NCBI RefSeq assembly: GCF_018130215.1
Contig: NZ_JAFCKQ010000052.1
Location: 1-58,198, forward strand
Source of the DNA: Bradyrhizobium jicamae
GTDB taxonomy: Bacteria; Pseudomonadota; Alphaproteobacteria; Rhizobiales; Xanthobacteraceae
DNA length: 58,198 nt
Reading direction: 5' to 3'
A program made the position numbers and the translations under genes. The notes below the pieces were generated by a model. The model had not been told where the DNA came from. It saw only the letters and a program-made list of their open reading frames with translations, and made no database searches. Below are positions 18,595 to 26,615 of the stretch, one piece after another (position 1 is the first letter of the stretch; the number at the start of each line of letters is the position of its first letter).

Positions 18595-19554
18595 TCAATC
18601 TGTTGGACATGGCTGCATATTCCCTTCGACGTCGGCCGCGGTCGGCAGGTCGGCGCCGTCGCGCGAAACCGTAATGGCGGCGGCAACGGTTGCGTAACCG
18701 AGGAGCTCGCGGATCGCCGACTGGTCGAGTGCCGCGATGGCCCCGGGATGGAGCCGACCGGTCTTCGCGAGCTGGGCCAGCAGCGCGGCGTGGAATGTGT
18801 CGCCGGCGCCCACAGTGTCGCGCACGACCACGGAACGGCCGGGCACCGAAACGCTGCCTGCGGCGCTAAAGGCGGTTGCTCCCCGCACTCCCTCAGTCAC
18901 CACGACCAGGCGAGCGCCACACTCAAGCCAGTAGGCCGCCGCGTCGGCAATCGAGAGACGACCACCCCACGCAACGCGGACATCCTCGTCACTCGCCTTG
19001 ATCACTGTGGCCGTCCGATAGAAGCGTTCCGCGGCAACGGCCCAGGTTTGCATGTCGCCGACGACGGTCGGACGTAAGTTCGGGTCGACGCTAATGACGC
19101 GACGCCCGTGCTCGCGTTGCGCGAGCGCGGCAAATGTGCTGCCGACCGGCTCGACGGCCATGGAATAGGAGCCGAAGGTCAAAGCCTCAATGTCGTCCGG
19201 CAAGACGCTGGGCAAGTGCGCAAGCCGAAGCGAGCGATCCGCGGCACCTTCGCCGTGGAAAGCGTAGTTCGGTTGACCGTCGTCGGTAGCCGCAACGATC
19301 GATACCGTGGACAGCCGATCGGTGCGCACGAGAAAGCTGTTGTCGACTCCTTCACGAGAGAGCCGGTCTGCGAGGAACGTGCCGAAATGATCGCGCGAGA
19401 TGCCACCAAGGAACGCCGCTCGAACGCCAAGCCGGGCGAGACCGACAGCTACATTGAAGGGAGAGCCACCGGCAACAGCGCGGGCCGACATTTCCGACCG
19501 CCCGGGCGCGCTCACAAACAGATCAATCAGCGCTTCGCCACAGACAAGCATCAT
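18595..19554 (-). CDS. PfkB-family sugar kinase, probably fructokinase
   Basis: 319 aa. Phosphorylates a sugar with ATP. The ATG at 19554 (MMLVCGEALIDLF) is preferred: the upstream part of the open frame is Arg/His-rich with no ribosome site. The PfkB N-terminal Gly motif GGSPFNVAVGLARLG is near residue 28, and the C-terminal signature DTVGAGDTFHAALL, with catalytic Asp in GAGD, is near 250. The ribokinase fold and length fit. Fructose as substrate is inferred from the neighbouring FrcBCA-like transporter and ED genes. The start codon overlaps the stop of the preceding 37-codon ORF by 2 nt. Confidence 0.88.
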   Translation of the reverse strand: MMLVCGEALIDLFVSAPGRSEMSARAVAGGSPFNVAVGLARLGVRAAFLGGISRDHFGTFLADRLSREGVDNSFLVRTDRLSTVSIVAATDDGQPNYAFHGEGAADRSLRLAHLPSVLPDDIEALTFGSYSMAVEPVGSTFAALAQREHGRRVISVDPNLRPTVVGDMQTWAVAAERFYRTATVIKASDEDVRVAWGGRLSIADAAAYWLECGARLVVVTEGVRGATAFSAAGSVSVPGRSVVVRDTVGAGDTFHAALLAQLAKTGRLHPGAIAALDQSAIRELLGYATVAAAITVSRDGADLPTAADVEGNMQPCPTD

Positions 19555-19664
19555 GATGCGCGAGCCTTGTCCGGGGAACGCCTTAAGACCGTTCGGCGTG
19601 GGGGGAAGCGGTCCGCACCAGGCACGATGATGCGCTCGGAGGGAAGAGCCGTGTCGTCGGCCAT
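19551..19664 (-). CDS. 37-aa ORF between the ROK repressor and the kinase
   Basis: ATG at 19664, 2 nt after the ROK stop, with AAGGA 7 nt upstream. It begins MADDTALPSERIIVPGADRF and ends in SPDKARAS. Its stop TGA overlaps the kinase start (ATGATG). The tight spacing at both ends is what a translated coupling peptide in an operon would show. It could also be the relic of an earlier, longer N-terminus of the kinase. No family known; the sequence evidence is position and ribosome site only. Confidence 0.45.
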   Translation of the reverse strand: MADDTALPSERIIVPGADRFPPRRTVLRRSPDKARAS

Positions 19665-19666
19665 GG

Positions 19667-20905
19667 TCAATCCTTAAAGAGAACATCGTGATCGCGCGCG
19701 AATGCCGCGAGCAATGGCAAAGCCGCACCGCCGATCGCGCGTGCGTCACGCCCGATCGAGCCTTCCACGACCACGGCGTCGGTGAGTCCCTGCCGATCCA
19801 TGCCAGCCCAATTTGCGTTTGTCCGCTCGACAAGGCGACGGCGCACATCAACCGGAAAGGCCCCGTCGATGATGACGGCTTCGAAATCGATCACCGCCAG
19901 CAATGCAGCGACCGCCTGTGCCAGGGCCTCGGCCGCCGCAGTAACCCACGCATCGAGCGGCTCCTCGAAGCTCGACCAATCGTCGGGCGAGAGCCAGATA
20001 TCGGTTCCAGGTCGACCGGCGGCGATCAGTTGGCGCTCCAACTGATAGATGGAGGCGGTGCGGATCAGCTGCTGGAGGCTTGTCTCACCGCTATCCTCCC
20101 GTCGCATGATCGGCATCGAGCCGAGCGCGCCCGCATTGCAACTGCGACCCGGGAAGAGGCTACCGTTCAGCACAATGCCGCCGCCGATGAAGGCGCCAAC
20201 ATAGAAGTAGGCAAAATCTCGATACGCCGCGCCGGCACCGAAGGTGAGTTCGGCCGCACACGCCGCGGTCGCGTCGTTGTAGACACGCACCGACCAAGGG
20301 CCGAAGCGGCGCGAGAGTTCAGCGGCGACGTTGAAGTCACGCCACTTGCCGAGCACGCCTGGCGGCGTTTGCAGCTCGGCTTCCCAGTTCCACAGTTCAA
20401 ATGGCATCGCGACGCCGATGCCGCTGATCCTGCCGTGCTGGGCTTCGGGCAATTCGGAGAGAAGAGTCGGCACCTCGCGTTCCGCAAATGCCAAGATCTC
20501 CTCGGGGTCGGGGACGGAATAGATCGCGCGGCGCCTGGTGCGGATGCCGGCGGTGAAGTCCATCAACACCAGATCGGAACTGCGTCGGCCGATCATTAGA
20601 CCGAGGCCGAAAGCGCCAGCCGGGTTGAGAGAGTACGGGACGGAAGGTTGGCCGATGCGGCCTCGCTGCGGTTCACCCGCGAGCACCAAGCCGTCGGCCT
20701 CCAACCGATTGATGATTACTGTCGTGGTTTGGGTCGAAAGACCGGTCAGGCGCGCGATCTCGACCTTGGCGAGACTGCGATGGCGCCGGATCAGGGAAAG
20801 GACCAAGCGTTCGTTATACAGTCTCATGCCCGTCTGGGTGCTGCCGCGGCTCCCACCCGGCAAGGACACCGGTGTAGCCGCTGCAACCGGTGCTGTTTCG
20901 TCCAT
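19667..20905 (-). CDS. ROK-family transcriptional repressor
   Basis: 412 aa. An N-terminal winged helix-turn-helix (residues about 35-90: LSLIRRHRSLAKVEIARLTG, then QTTTVIINRLEADGL) is fused to a sugar-kinase-like ROK domain (GLGLMIGRRSSDLVL from about 125; FAYFYVGAFIGGGIVLNG near 235). The usual ROK zinc motif CxCGxxGCxE is not evident; the corresponding stretch is GRSCNAGALGS. The start at 20905 has GGAG 6 nt upstream. It faces the FrcBCA-like transporter across a large inverted repeat and heads the ED operon, so it probably represses both until the sugar or its phosphate binds. That regulatory role is inferred. Confidence 0.9.
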   Translation of the reverse strand: MDETAPVAAATPVSLPGGSRGSTQTGMRLYNERLVLSLIRRHRSLAKVEIARLTGLSTQTTTVIINRLEADGLVLAGEPQRGRIGQPSVPYSLNPAGAFGLGLMIGRRSSDLVLMDFTAGIRTRRRAIYSVPDPEEILAFAEREVPTLLSELPEAQHGRISGIGVAMPFELWNWEAELQTPPGVLGKWRDFNVAAELSRRFGPWSVRVYNDATAACAAELTFGAGAAYRDFAYFYVGAFIGGGIVLNGSLFPGRSCNAGALGSMPIMRREDSGETSLQQLIRTASIYQLERQLIAAGRPGTDIWLSPDDWSSFEEPLDAWVTAAAEALAQAVAALLAVIDFEAVIIDGAFPVDVRRRLVERTNANWAGMDRQGLTDAVVVEGSIGRDARAIGGAALPLLAAFARDHDVLFKD

Positions 20906-20978
20906 CCTTTGCTCCGCAATTCATAGGTGGTTGGCCATCGGGGCAGGTCGGCTGGCCGTTTCCTTGGCGATTGACCGC

Positions 20979-21063
20979 TATAATGGGCGCACTTCCCGGT
21001 AGGTGTCAATAAATAAGTCGGGATGATTTATTTATTGACAGAGCCGCTTTCCTCCTCTTAGGA
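20979..21063. promoter_or_regulatory. divergent promoters and ROK operator
   Basis: A perfect 13-bp inverted repeat, TGTCAATAAATAA (21004-21016) and its complement (21028-21040), is separated by 11 nt. The outer end of each arm is a consensus -35 hexamer TTGACA: rightward 21035-21040, followed after 17 nt by TTAGGA (21058-21063) before the transporter; leftward 21009-21004, followed after 18 nt by CATTAT (20985-20980) before the ROK gene. A protein bound to the repeat would block both promoters. The ROK repressor encoded alongside is the natural candidate. Confidence 0.8.
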
Positions 21064-21118
21064 TCATCAGAACGCGGTCCAATCGCCAGGCAAACACACG
21101 TTCAACGGGAGGGAATAA

Positions 21119-22138
21119 ATGCGTCAATCATTCGGACTGTTCGCTGCACTCGCACTTGCTCTGGGTGCCACCAGCGCTAGCGCCGCCGACAAGCCGATCG
21201 TCGGACTTATAACCAAGACCAGCACCAATCCGTTCTTTGTGAAGATGAAGGCCGGTGCAGAGGAAGCAGCCAAGGCGAATGACGTCGAACTGCGATCCTT
21301 CGCCGGAAAAGTCGACGGCGACAACGAGAGCCAGGTCGCGGCTATCGAGAACCTGATCGCGGCCGGTGCCAAAGGCATCTTGATCACGCCTAACGACTCC
21401 AGGGCTGTCGTTCCGGCCGTCGAGAAGGCGCGGGCGGCGGGCATTTTGGTGATTGCCCTCGATACCCCGCTCGATCCGGCGAATGCGGCGGATGCGACGT
21501 TCGCCACCGACAACTTCCTGGCGGGTCAACTGATCGGCCAGTGGGCAGCCAAAACGCTGGGCGCCAAGGCAGTGTCGGCGAAGATCGCGCTGCTGGATCT
21601 CAACGTGAACCAGATCTCGGTCGATGTCGCCCGCGATCAGGGATTTCTAAAAGGCTTCGGCATTGATCTCGGCAACCCCGCCAAGATCGGCGACGAGAAG
21701 GATGCGCGCATCGTTGGCCATGATGTGACGCTCGGCAGCGAGGAGGGTGGTCGCAAGGCCATGGAGAACTTGTTGCAGAAGGATCCCGACATCTCGCTCG
21801 TCTACACCATCAACGAGCCGGCGGCAGCGGGAGCTTATGAGGCCTTGCGTTCGGTCGGGCGCGACAAGGACGTGTTGATCGTCTCCGTTGACGGCGGTTG
21901 CCCCGGAGTGCGCAACGTGAAGGACGGCGTCATCGGCGCCACCTCCATGCAGTTCCCGCTCCTGATGGCGGCGAAGGGGGTTGAGGCGGTGAAGACCTTC
22001 GCTCTTGGTGGCGGCAGGCCTACGGCGTCACCGGGCCTGGACTTCGTCAATACCGGCGTCGAGCTCGTCTCGGACAACCCGGCTGCGGATCTGCGCTCGA
22101 TTGATAGCGCCGCCGCTCTGAACAGGTGCTGGGGCTGA
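21119..22138 (+). CDS. sugar ABC transporter substrate-binding protein, FrcB-like
   Basis: 339 aa. Periplasmic binding protein of the ribose/fructose (Peripla_BP_4) class. Signal peptide MRQSFGLFAALALALGATSA, then SAADKPIVGLITKTSTNPFF, the usual first strand and sugar-contact segment; later NDSRAVVPAV, VIALDTPLD, DVARDQGFLKGF and INEPAAAGAYEALRS. GGGAGGG lies 5 nt before the ATG. First gene of a rightward binding protein-permease-ATPase operon. Fructose is the inferred ligand because of similarity to the FrcB type and the adjacent sugar kinase. Confidence 0.9.
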   Translation: MRQSFGLFAALALALGATSASAADKPIVGLITKTSTNPFFVKMKAGAEEAAKANDVELRSFAGKVDGDNESQVAAIENLIAAGAKGILITPNDSRAVVPAVEKARAAGILVIALDTPLDPANAADATFATDNFLAGQLIGQWAAKTLGAKAVSAKIALLDLNVNQISVDVARDQGFLKGFGIDLGNPAKIGDEKDARIVGHDVTLGSEEGGRKAMENLLQKDPDISLVYTINEPAAAGAYEALRSVGRDKDVLIVSVDGGCPGVRNVKDGVIGATSMQFPLLMAAKGVEAVKTFALGGGRPTASPGLDFVNTGVELVSDNPAADLRSIDSAAALNRCWG

Positions 22139-22257
22139 TCGCACCCTCGATTTGTCACCTCTGGCAAGGGCCGGCGCCCGCGATCCGGGCGTCGGACAAG
22201 GAGGACGTTTGCCAGAGATCGGGTCAACAGGTCTTCATATCAAAAGGGAAAACGGTC

Positions 22258-23340
22258 ATGACCGATATCGGCAATAGCCGTCCCGCTGCTCAGGCCTTCG
22301 AGCTTGCGCTCGACAAGGGCGAGAGCCGCGTGGCCGAATTCGAAGTCCGCACAAGAGCACCGCTGCAGAAGCTTCAGCATTTCCTGCACGCCAATCCGAC
22401 AGCGGTGCCGGCGATCGTGCTCCTGCTCAGCGTTGCAGCCTTCGGCTCTGTCGTCGGCCCGCGTTTTCTGTCGATGTTCAACCTTTCCCTGATCATCCAG
22501 CAGGTCACCATCATCGGTGTGATCGGGGCGGCGCAGACGTTGATCGTGATCACCGCCGGCATTGATCTGTCGGTTGGAGCCATCATGGTCCTGTGCTCCG
22601 TGATCATGGGCAAGCTTGGGGTTGCAATGGGGCTCGCGGCGCCTCTGGCGCTGCTGATCGGCCTTGCCGTGGGCGCGGGCTGCGGCGCGATGAACGGCGT
22701 GCTGGTGACGCGCTTCAAGCTGCCGCCCTTTATCGTCACGCTCGGGACCTGGTCGATCTTTTTCGCCCTCAATCTCTGGTATTCAGCCTCCGAGACCATC
22801 CGTTCGCAGGACGTGGCGAAATTCGCTTCGTTACTCCAGGCCTTGGGAACGCCGGTGAACATCTTCGGCGCCCGCTTCACTTACGGCTCCCTTTTCATGC
22901 TCGCACTCGTGCTGGCAATCTGGTTCGTGCTGAATCGCACCGCCTTCGGGCGCCATCTTTATGCGGTGGGCGACGATCCCGATGCGGCGCGGCTTGCAGG
23001 AATCCGAACCGACCGCATTCTCTTCAGCGTCTACGTGATCGCCGGCGTCATTTGCGCGCTCGGTGCCTGGGCATTGATAGGGCGCATCGGCTCGATCAGC
23101 CCTCAGGCCGGCCAGACGGCCAATCTGGACAGCATCACGGCGGTGGTTGTCGGTGGCGCCAGCTTGTTCGGCGGGCGTGGTTCGATTGTCGGCACGCTGA
23201 TCGGTGCCCTGATCGTCGGCGTATTTCGCAACGGGCTCGCCTTGTCCGACGTCGACGTGCTCTGGCAGGAATTCGCCGTCGGCTGGTTGATCATCATCGC
23301 AGTGGCCCTCGATCAATGGATCCGAAAGGTGTCGGCATGA
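22258..23340 (+). CDS. sugar ABC transporter permease, FrcC-like
   Basis: 360 aa. Inner-membrane permease of the BPD_transp_2 (ribose/xylose/fructose) family. ATG at 22258 (MTDIGNSRPAAQ) follows AAAGGGAAAA; the longer frame starting at 22126 overlaps the binding-protein gene and has no site. About eight to ten hydrophobic helices starting near residue 50, with the conserved GIDLSVGAIMVLCSV near 102 and NLDSITAVVVGGASLFGGRGS near 285 that marks this permease family. A 120-nt spacer separates it from the binding-protein gene; its TGA overlaps the ATPase ATG. Confidence 0.92.
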   Translation: MTDIGNSRPAAQAFELALDKGESRVAEFEVRTRAPLQKLQHFLHANPTAVPAIVLLLSVAAFGSVVGPRFLSMFNLSLIIQQVTIIGVIGAAQTLIVITAGIDLSVGAIMVLCSVIMGKLGVAMGLAAPLALLIGLAVGAGCGAMNGVLVTRFKLPPFIVTLGTWSIFFALNLWYSASETIRSQDVAKFASLLQALGTPVNIFGARFTYGSLFMLALVLAIWFVLNRTAFGRHLYAVGDDPDAARLAGIRTDRILFSVYVIAGVICALGAWALIGRIGSISPQAGQTANLDSITAVVVGGASLFGGRGSIVGTLIGALIVGVFRNGLALSDVDVLWQEFAVGWLIIIAVALDQWIRKVSA

Positions 23341-24128
23341 GCAATGAATCCATCACTTCCGCGCCGCTTCTGCAGGCTCGTGGTCTCGTCAAGCGCTATG
23401 GTCGCGTGACGGCACTCGATCACGCCGATTTCGATCTCTACCCAGGCGAAATCCTCGCCGTCATTGGAGATAATGGCGCGGGAAAGTCCTCGCTGATCCG
23501 CGCGCTTTCCGGAGCACTCGTGCCCAATGCGGGCGAGATCAGGCTGGACGGCAAGCCCGTCGCGTTCCGCTCGCCTCTCGATGCACAGGCTGCGGGTATC
23601 GAGACCGTGTATCAGACGCTGGCGCTGTCGCCGAGCCTGTCGATCGCAGACAACATGTTTCTCGGCCGCGAATTGCGCCGCACGGGGCTGCTCGGCACGG
23701 TCTGTCGCATGCTCGATCGCAAGGCCATGCAGCGCATCGCCCGCGAGAAGCTCACAGAGCTTGGCCTCATGACCGTGCAAAACATCAATCAGTGCGTTGA
23801 GACGCTATCGGGCGGTCAGCGCCAGGGGGTCGCGGTTGCAAGGGCCGCGGCCTTCGGCTCGCGAGTGGTGATCCTGGACGAACCGACTGCAGCGCTGGGG
23901 GTCAAGGAATCCCGTCGTGTGCTCGAATTGATCCTCGATGTCCGGCGGCGAGGTCTGGCGGTTGTCTTGATCAGCCACAACATGCCGCACGTATTCGAAA
24001 TTGCCGATCGTATCCACATCCATCGGCTCGGCCGGCGACTCACCGTGATCGATCCCAAGTCGTATACGATGTCGGATGCGGTTGCCTTCATGACCGGCGC
24101 GCGGGCGCCAGTCGTAGCCGCAGCCTGA
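23337..24128 (+). CDS. sugar ABC transporter ATP-binding protein, FrcA-like
   Basis: 263 aa. Single-nucleotide-domain ATPase, as in FrcA (not the tandem RbsA form). Walker A GDNGAGKSS near residue 43, signature LSGGQRQGVAVARA near 158, Walker B VVILDEPTAALG near 178 and the switch His in VLISHNM near 213. Start ATG overlaps the permease stop as ATGA, giving translational coupling. Completes the three-gene importer. Confidence 0.93.
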   Translation: MSNESITSAPLLQARGLVKRYGRVTALDHADFDLYPGEILAVIGDNGAGKSSLIRALSGALVPNAGEIRLDGKPVAFRSPLDAQAAGIETVYQTLALSPSLSIADNMFLGRELRRTGLLGTVCRMLDRKAMQRIAREKLTELGLMTVQNINQCVETLSGGQRQGVAVARAAAFGSRVVILDEPTAALGVKESRRVLELILDVRRRGLAVVLISHNMPHVFEIADRIHIHRLGRRLTVIDPKSYTMSDAVAFMTGARAPVVAAA

Positions 24129-24242
24129 ACGGCCGCGACAAATGGGAAGCGCCTCCGACTGGTATGGATCGTGCGCTATTTTTGCGCCCAAGCACGTATT
24201 TTCTTGTTGGGTACCATACAATTAGCGACCTCTGCCGTGTGA

Positions 24243-24400
24243 TCGATCCGTCCTTGCCCTGGCGGTCGCGGCCCCGCCGCCGCGTAATTGGCCGGCAAGG
24301 AGGTCAAGATCGGCATTGGCGGACTGCTCACGACTTCGGCCGGTTTTGGCGTCGAGATGAAACAGGCCGTCGACGAACGCAACGCGGCTGGCGGCAGACG
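24243..24400 (+). pseudogene. relic of an ABC transporter substrate-binding protein
   Basis: One frame gives the end of a signal peptide (SVLALAVAAP). After a shift and an in-frame TAA (24285-24287) another frame reads LAGKEVKIGIGGLLTTSAGF, then GVEMKQAVDERNAAGG. This is the N-terminus of a mature branched-chain-amino-acid (Leu/Ile/Val)-type binding protein, where the word is usually 'VKIGxGGPLTTxxAxFGxEMxQAV'. Similarity stops after about 40 residues. Stop plus frameshift plus truncation mark it as dead. The rest of 24129-24544 holds only the alcohol dehydrogenase promoter. Confidence 0.65.
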
Positions 24401-24475
24401 GCGCAAACGAGCGTCCCACGGGCCTTTATGATGGACTCCCGTACATCCCGCATGGCGTTGCAATAGCAACGGCGC

Positions 24476-24491
24476 TGGCACGAAAAATGCT
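24476..24491 (+). promoter_or_regulatory. putative sigma-54 promoter of the alcohol dehydrogenase
   Basis: TGGCAC (24476-24481) and ATGCT (24487-24491) place GG and GC exactly 10 nt apart, the required -24/-12 geometry, although the -12 element is ATGC rather than TTGC. It lies 54 nt before the dehydrogenase ATG. The gene cluster encodes its own sigma-54 activator, which supports the reading. Confidence 0.55.
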
Positions 24492-24544
24492 GAGGCGCCT
24501 CCGCGACGGCGAGCGCAAGGTTCGCTGGGCAGACGGAGGAGAAC

Positions 24545-25597
24545 ATGAGAGCCCAAGTATTGAAAGCGTATGACGAGAAGCTGTCCAACGACCGGTGGGT
24601 CATCGAAGAAAGCGTACCTGATCCCAAGCTGACGAAATCGACTGACGTCATCGTCCGTATCGGTGGTGCAGGTGTATGCAGGACCGATCTGCATATCATT
24701 GAAGGTGTCTGGAAGCCGCACATGGATCCGTTCGGCGACAAGCTCCTCCCCATCATCATGGGACATGAAAATGCAGGTTGGATCGAGGAGGTCGGCAAGG
24801 AAGTCGAGGGGCTGAAAAAGGGAGACCCCGTCATCGTTCATCCGAAGATTACGGGAGGCACGTGTCTCGCCTGTCGCCGCGGCTTCGATATGCATGGTCC
24901 CGGCACATTTCCGGGTCTGGATTGCAACGGCGGCTATGCAGAATTCCTCTGCACCTCGGAACGGAACATCGTGCCGCTGCCACGGACGCTCGCACCCAAG
25001 GAGGTGGCGCCTTACGCGGATGCGGGCCTCACGGCCTATCGCGCGGTCAAGAAAGCCACGCGCCACCTCCTGCCGGGCGAATTCTGCGTCGTTATCGGTG
25101 CAGGTGGATTGGGCCACATCGCAATCCAGTGCCTCAAGGCAATGTGCGCTGCCGATATTGTCGTGGTCGACAAGTCCGAAGCGTCGCTGAAACTGGCTGA
25201 AAAGTCAGGCGCCGACCACCTGGTGAAAGCCGACGGCAACGAAGTTGCTGCCGTCCTGATGCTGACCGCCGGAAACGGCGCGGAGGCGGTGATCGATTTC
25301 GTCGGAGAGAAGGGCACGACGTCCAAGGGGTTGGCGATGACCCGTTCGATGGGCAGCTACTATGTTGTGGGCTACGGTGAGGACATCCGCGTCCCGACCG
25401 TCGACATGGTGATTACCGAGAAGAACATCATCGGCAACCTGGTCGGCACGTGGGCCGAGCTAACGGAGTTGATGGCGCTCGCAGACCGCGGCTTGGTTGA
25501 ATTGGCCACCGCCGAGTATCGTCTCGCGGATGCAAACACGGCCTTGCATGACCTCAATGCCGGCAAGATTCATGGGCGCGCAGTTTTGATTCCGTGA
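24545..25597 (+). CDS. zinc-dependent NAD(P) alcohol dehydrogenase
   Basis: 350 aa MDR-family enzyme, cytosolic. Probably oxidises the secondary or primary alcohol made by the monooxygenase encoded downstream; this is inferred from the gene association seen in propane/acetone monooxygenase clusters. Catalytic zinc region: Cys45 (GAGVCRTDLH) and GHE at 73-75. Rossmann GAGGLG at 185-190. The structural-zinc lobe is unusual: CLAC (Cys107/Cys110) is present, but the expected Cys after DMH is Gly118 and only Cys127 follows. The ATG is preceded by GGAGGAGAAC. Confidence 0.9.
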   Translation: MRAQVLKAYDEKLSNDRWVIEESVPDPKLTKSTDVIVRIGGAGVCRTDLHIIEGVWKPHMDPFGDKLLPIIMGHENAGWIEEVGKEVEGLKKGDPVIVHPKITGGTCLACRRGFDMHGPGTFPGLDCNGGYAEFLCTSERNIVPLPRTLAPKEVAPYADAGLTAYRAVKKATRHLLPGEFCVVIGAGGLGHIAIQCLKAMCAADIVVVDKSEASLKLAEKSGADHLVKADGNEVAAVLMLTAGNGAEAVIDFVGEKGTTSKGLAMTRSMGSYYVVGYGEDIRVPTVDMVITEKNIIGNLVGTWAELTELMALADRGLVELATAEYRLADANTALHDLNAGKIHGRAVLIP

Positions 25598-25961
25598 ATC
25601 CGAACCTGGTCCACCGCGAGCATTTGCTCGTGGTGGATTTCACGCGCTCGTCTACCTGGGTTTGCGAAAAAATACTCTTTCGGTTGCGCGACCGAGATGG
25701 CTTCGAAAGTTCATCGAAGCGATGGTTAGAGATCAGCCGGAAACGGCCGATCGACCAAATCCAGTCAGGCATCCAAACAGATGTTCATGCTGCATTGCAA
25801 ACGCAGGAAGTGAGGATCTCAATTACGTTCGTGGCGAGTCTCAATTTGCATCTTTGTCGCATTTTGCGTCGCGGATGCTCTCAAGTCGAGGGGCGAGGGC
25901 ATCCAGGATCGCCGGTGATTACCTCGTTCAAGAAGCGATGATCGGGAGGTTCTGGACGGTC
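25598..25961. other. intergenic stretch between the dehydrogenase and the first monooxygenase promoter
   Basis: Open frames up to 143 codons cross here on the plus strand (25662-26093), but none has a ribosome site or recognisable family and composition is patchy. No terminator hairpin seen after the dehydrogenase. I see nothing supportable until the sigma-54 site at 25962. Upstream binding sites for the MimR-type activator are expected in this stretch, but I could not identify a clear palindrome. Confidence 0.4.
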
Positions 25962-25977
25962 TGGCACAGCCGTTGCA
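25962..25977 (+). promoter_or_regulatory. sigma-54 promoter upstream of the small Cys-rich protein
   Basis: TGGCAC-AGCCG-TTGCA, a perfect match to the sigma-54 consensus (TGGCAC-N5-TTGCW) with GG and GC 10 nt apart. It is 146 nt upstream of the 68-aa gene and about 950 nt upstream of mimA. Confidence 0.8.
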
Positions 25978-26122
25978 CGAACTATGCGCAGGCACCAGCA
26001 AGGCGCATTGACCAATTCAAACCGGCGCTGGGAGCCGATCGCAGATGCTTCGTTGGTTCCGGGCCGGCCGAGTTGGGGAGCGATTGCCAGTGACATCGTT
26101 TCTTCGCATTGAGAGGCGCCAC

Positions 26123-26329
26123 ATGAGGTTCATTCTGGTGAACGGCATCGCGCTGCGCCCCAGAGCCCTCTGCATGCTTTGCTGTGAACCAATCGGCGCT
26201 AACTATCTCAAGGAATTCAGCACCGAACTGTCATTCTGCGGTCATGGCTGTTACGCGCTTTATTGCGACCGCTGGCTGTCCAGGGTGGGGCAGACAAAGT
26301 GCTCTGCCGCTGCGGAGACTTCCCGCTAA
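26123..26329 (+). CDS. small Cys-rich, probably metal-binding protein, 68 aa
   Basis: ATG at 26123 with GAGAGG 6 nt upstream. It begins MRFILVNGIALRPRALCMLC. Cys17, Cys20 and Cys21 in ALCMLCCEPIG, then CGHGCYALYC (Cys at about 39, 43 and 48 plus a His), resemble a treble-clef or rubredoxin-like zinc knuckle. Similar short Cys-pair proteins are common as hypotheticals in rhizobia. It lies between two sigma-54 promoters, so it is probably co-expressed with the monooxygenase. Its role, for example metal handling or regulation, is unknown. Confidence 0.65.
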   Translation: MRFILVNGIALRPRALCMLCCEPIGANYLKEFSTELSFCGHGCYALYCDRWLSRVGQTKCSAAAETSR

Positions 26330-26599
26330 TTCTGCGCGTGCTTGTAGGCAAGCGCTCCCGCGCGGTGCTTCGAGCCAAAAACCCGGAAGTCCGGAAACGT
26401 CGCTGCATCCAATGTGCTCCAAGCGCGCTTTTGCACTGCAAACACTGCCCGCAGCGATCGCTGTCGAAATTCTCATTCTGCAATTGCGGTCGCAATCTGC
26501 ATCTGCGTCAGGCGCAATTCGGGCGGATGTGACGCCTCCGTCCACTCCATACCGGCATCGGTGCCTCGGAAAGCGACCTGGCGAGCGCATCGGACGCGC
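26330..26599. other. intergenic stretch before the second sigma-54 promoter
   Basis: No supportable gene. A plus frame 26263-26532 carries several CxxC pairs, but it overlaps the previous gene out of frame and lacks a ribosome site. The region probably carries upstream activator sites for the promoter at 26600. Confidence 0.4.
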
Positions 26600-26615
26600 T
26601 GGCACGCCCATTGCA
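26600..26615 (+). promoter_or_regulatory. sigma-54 promoter of the monooxygenase operon
   Basis: TGGCAC-GCCCA-TTGCA, again a perfect -24/-12 element. Transcription would begin near 26626 and leave a 5' leader of about 300 nt before mimA (ATG 26929). No open frame or obvious riboswitch was recognised in that leader. Confidence 0.8.

Noticed and set aside
25662..26093. 143-codon plus-strand frame before the small Cys protein
   Set aside because: No ribosome site, no motif, and it contains the sigma-54 promoter at 25962.
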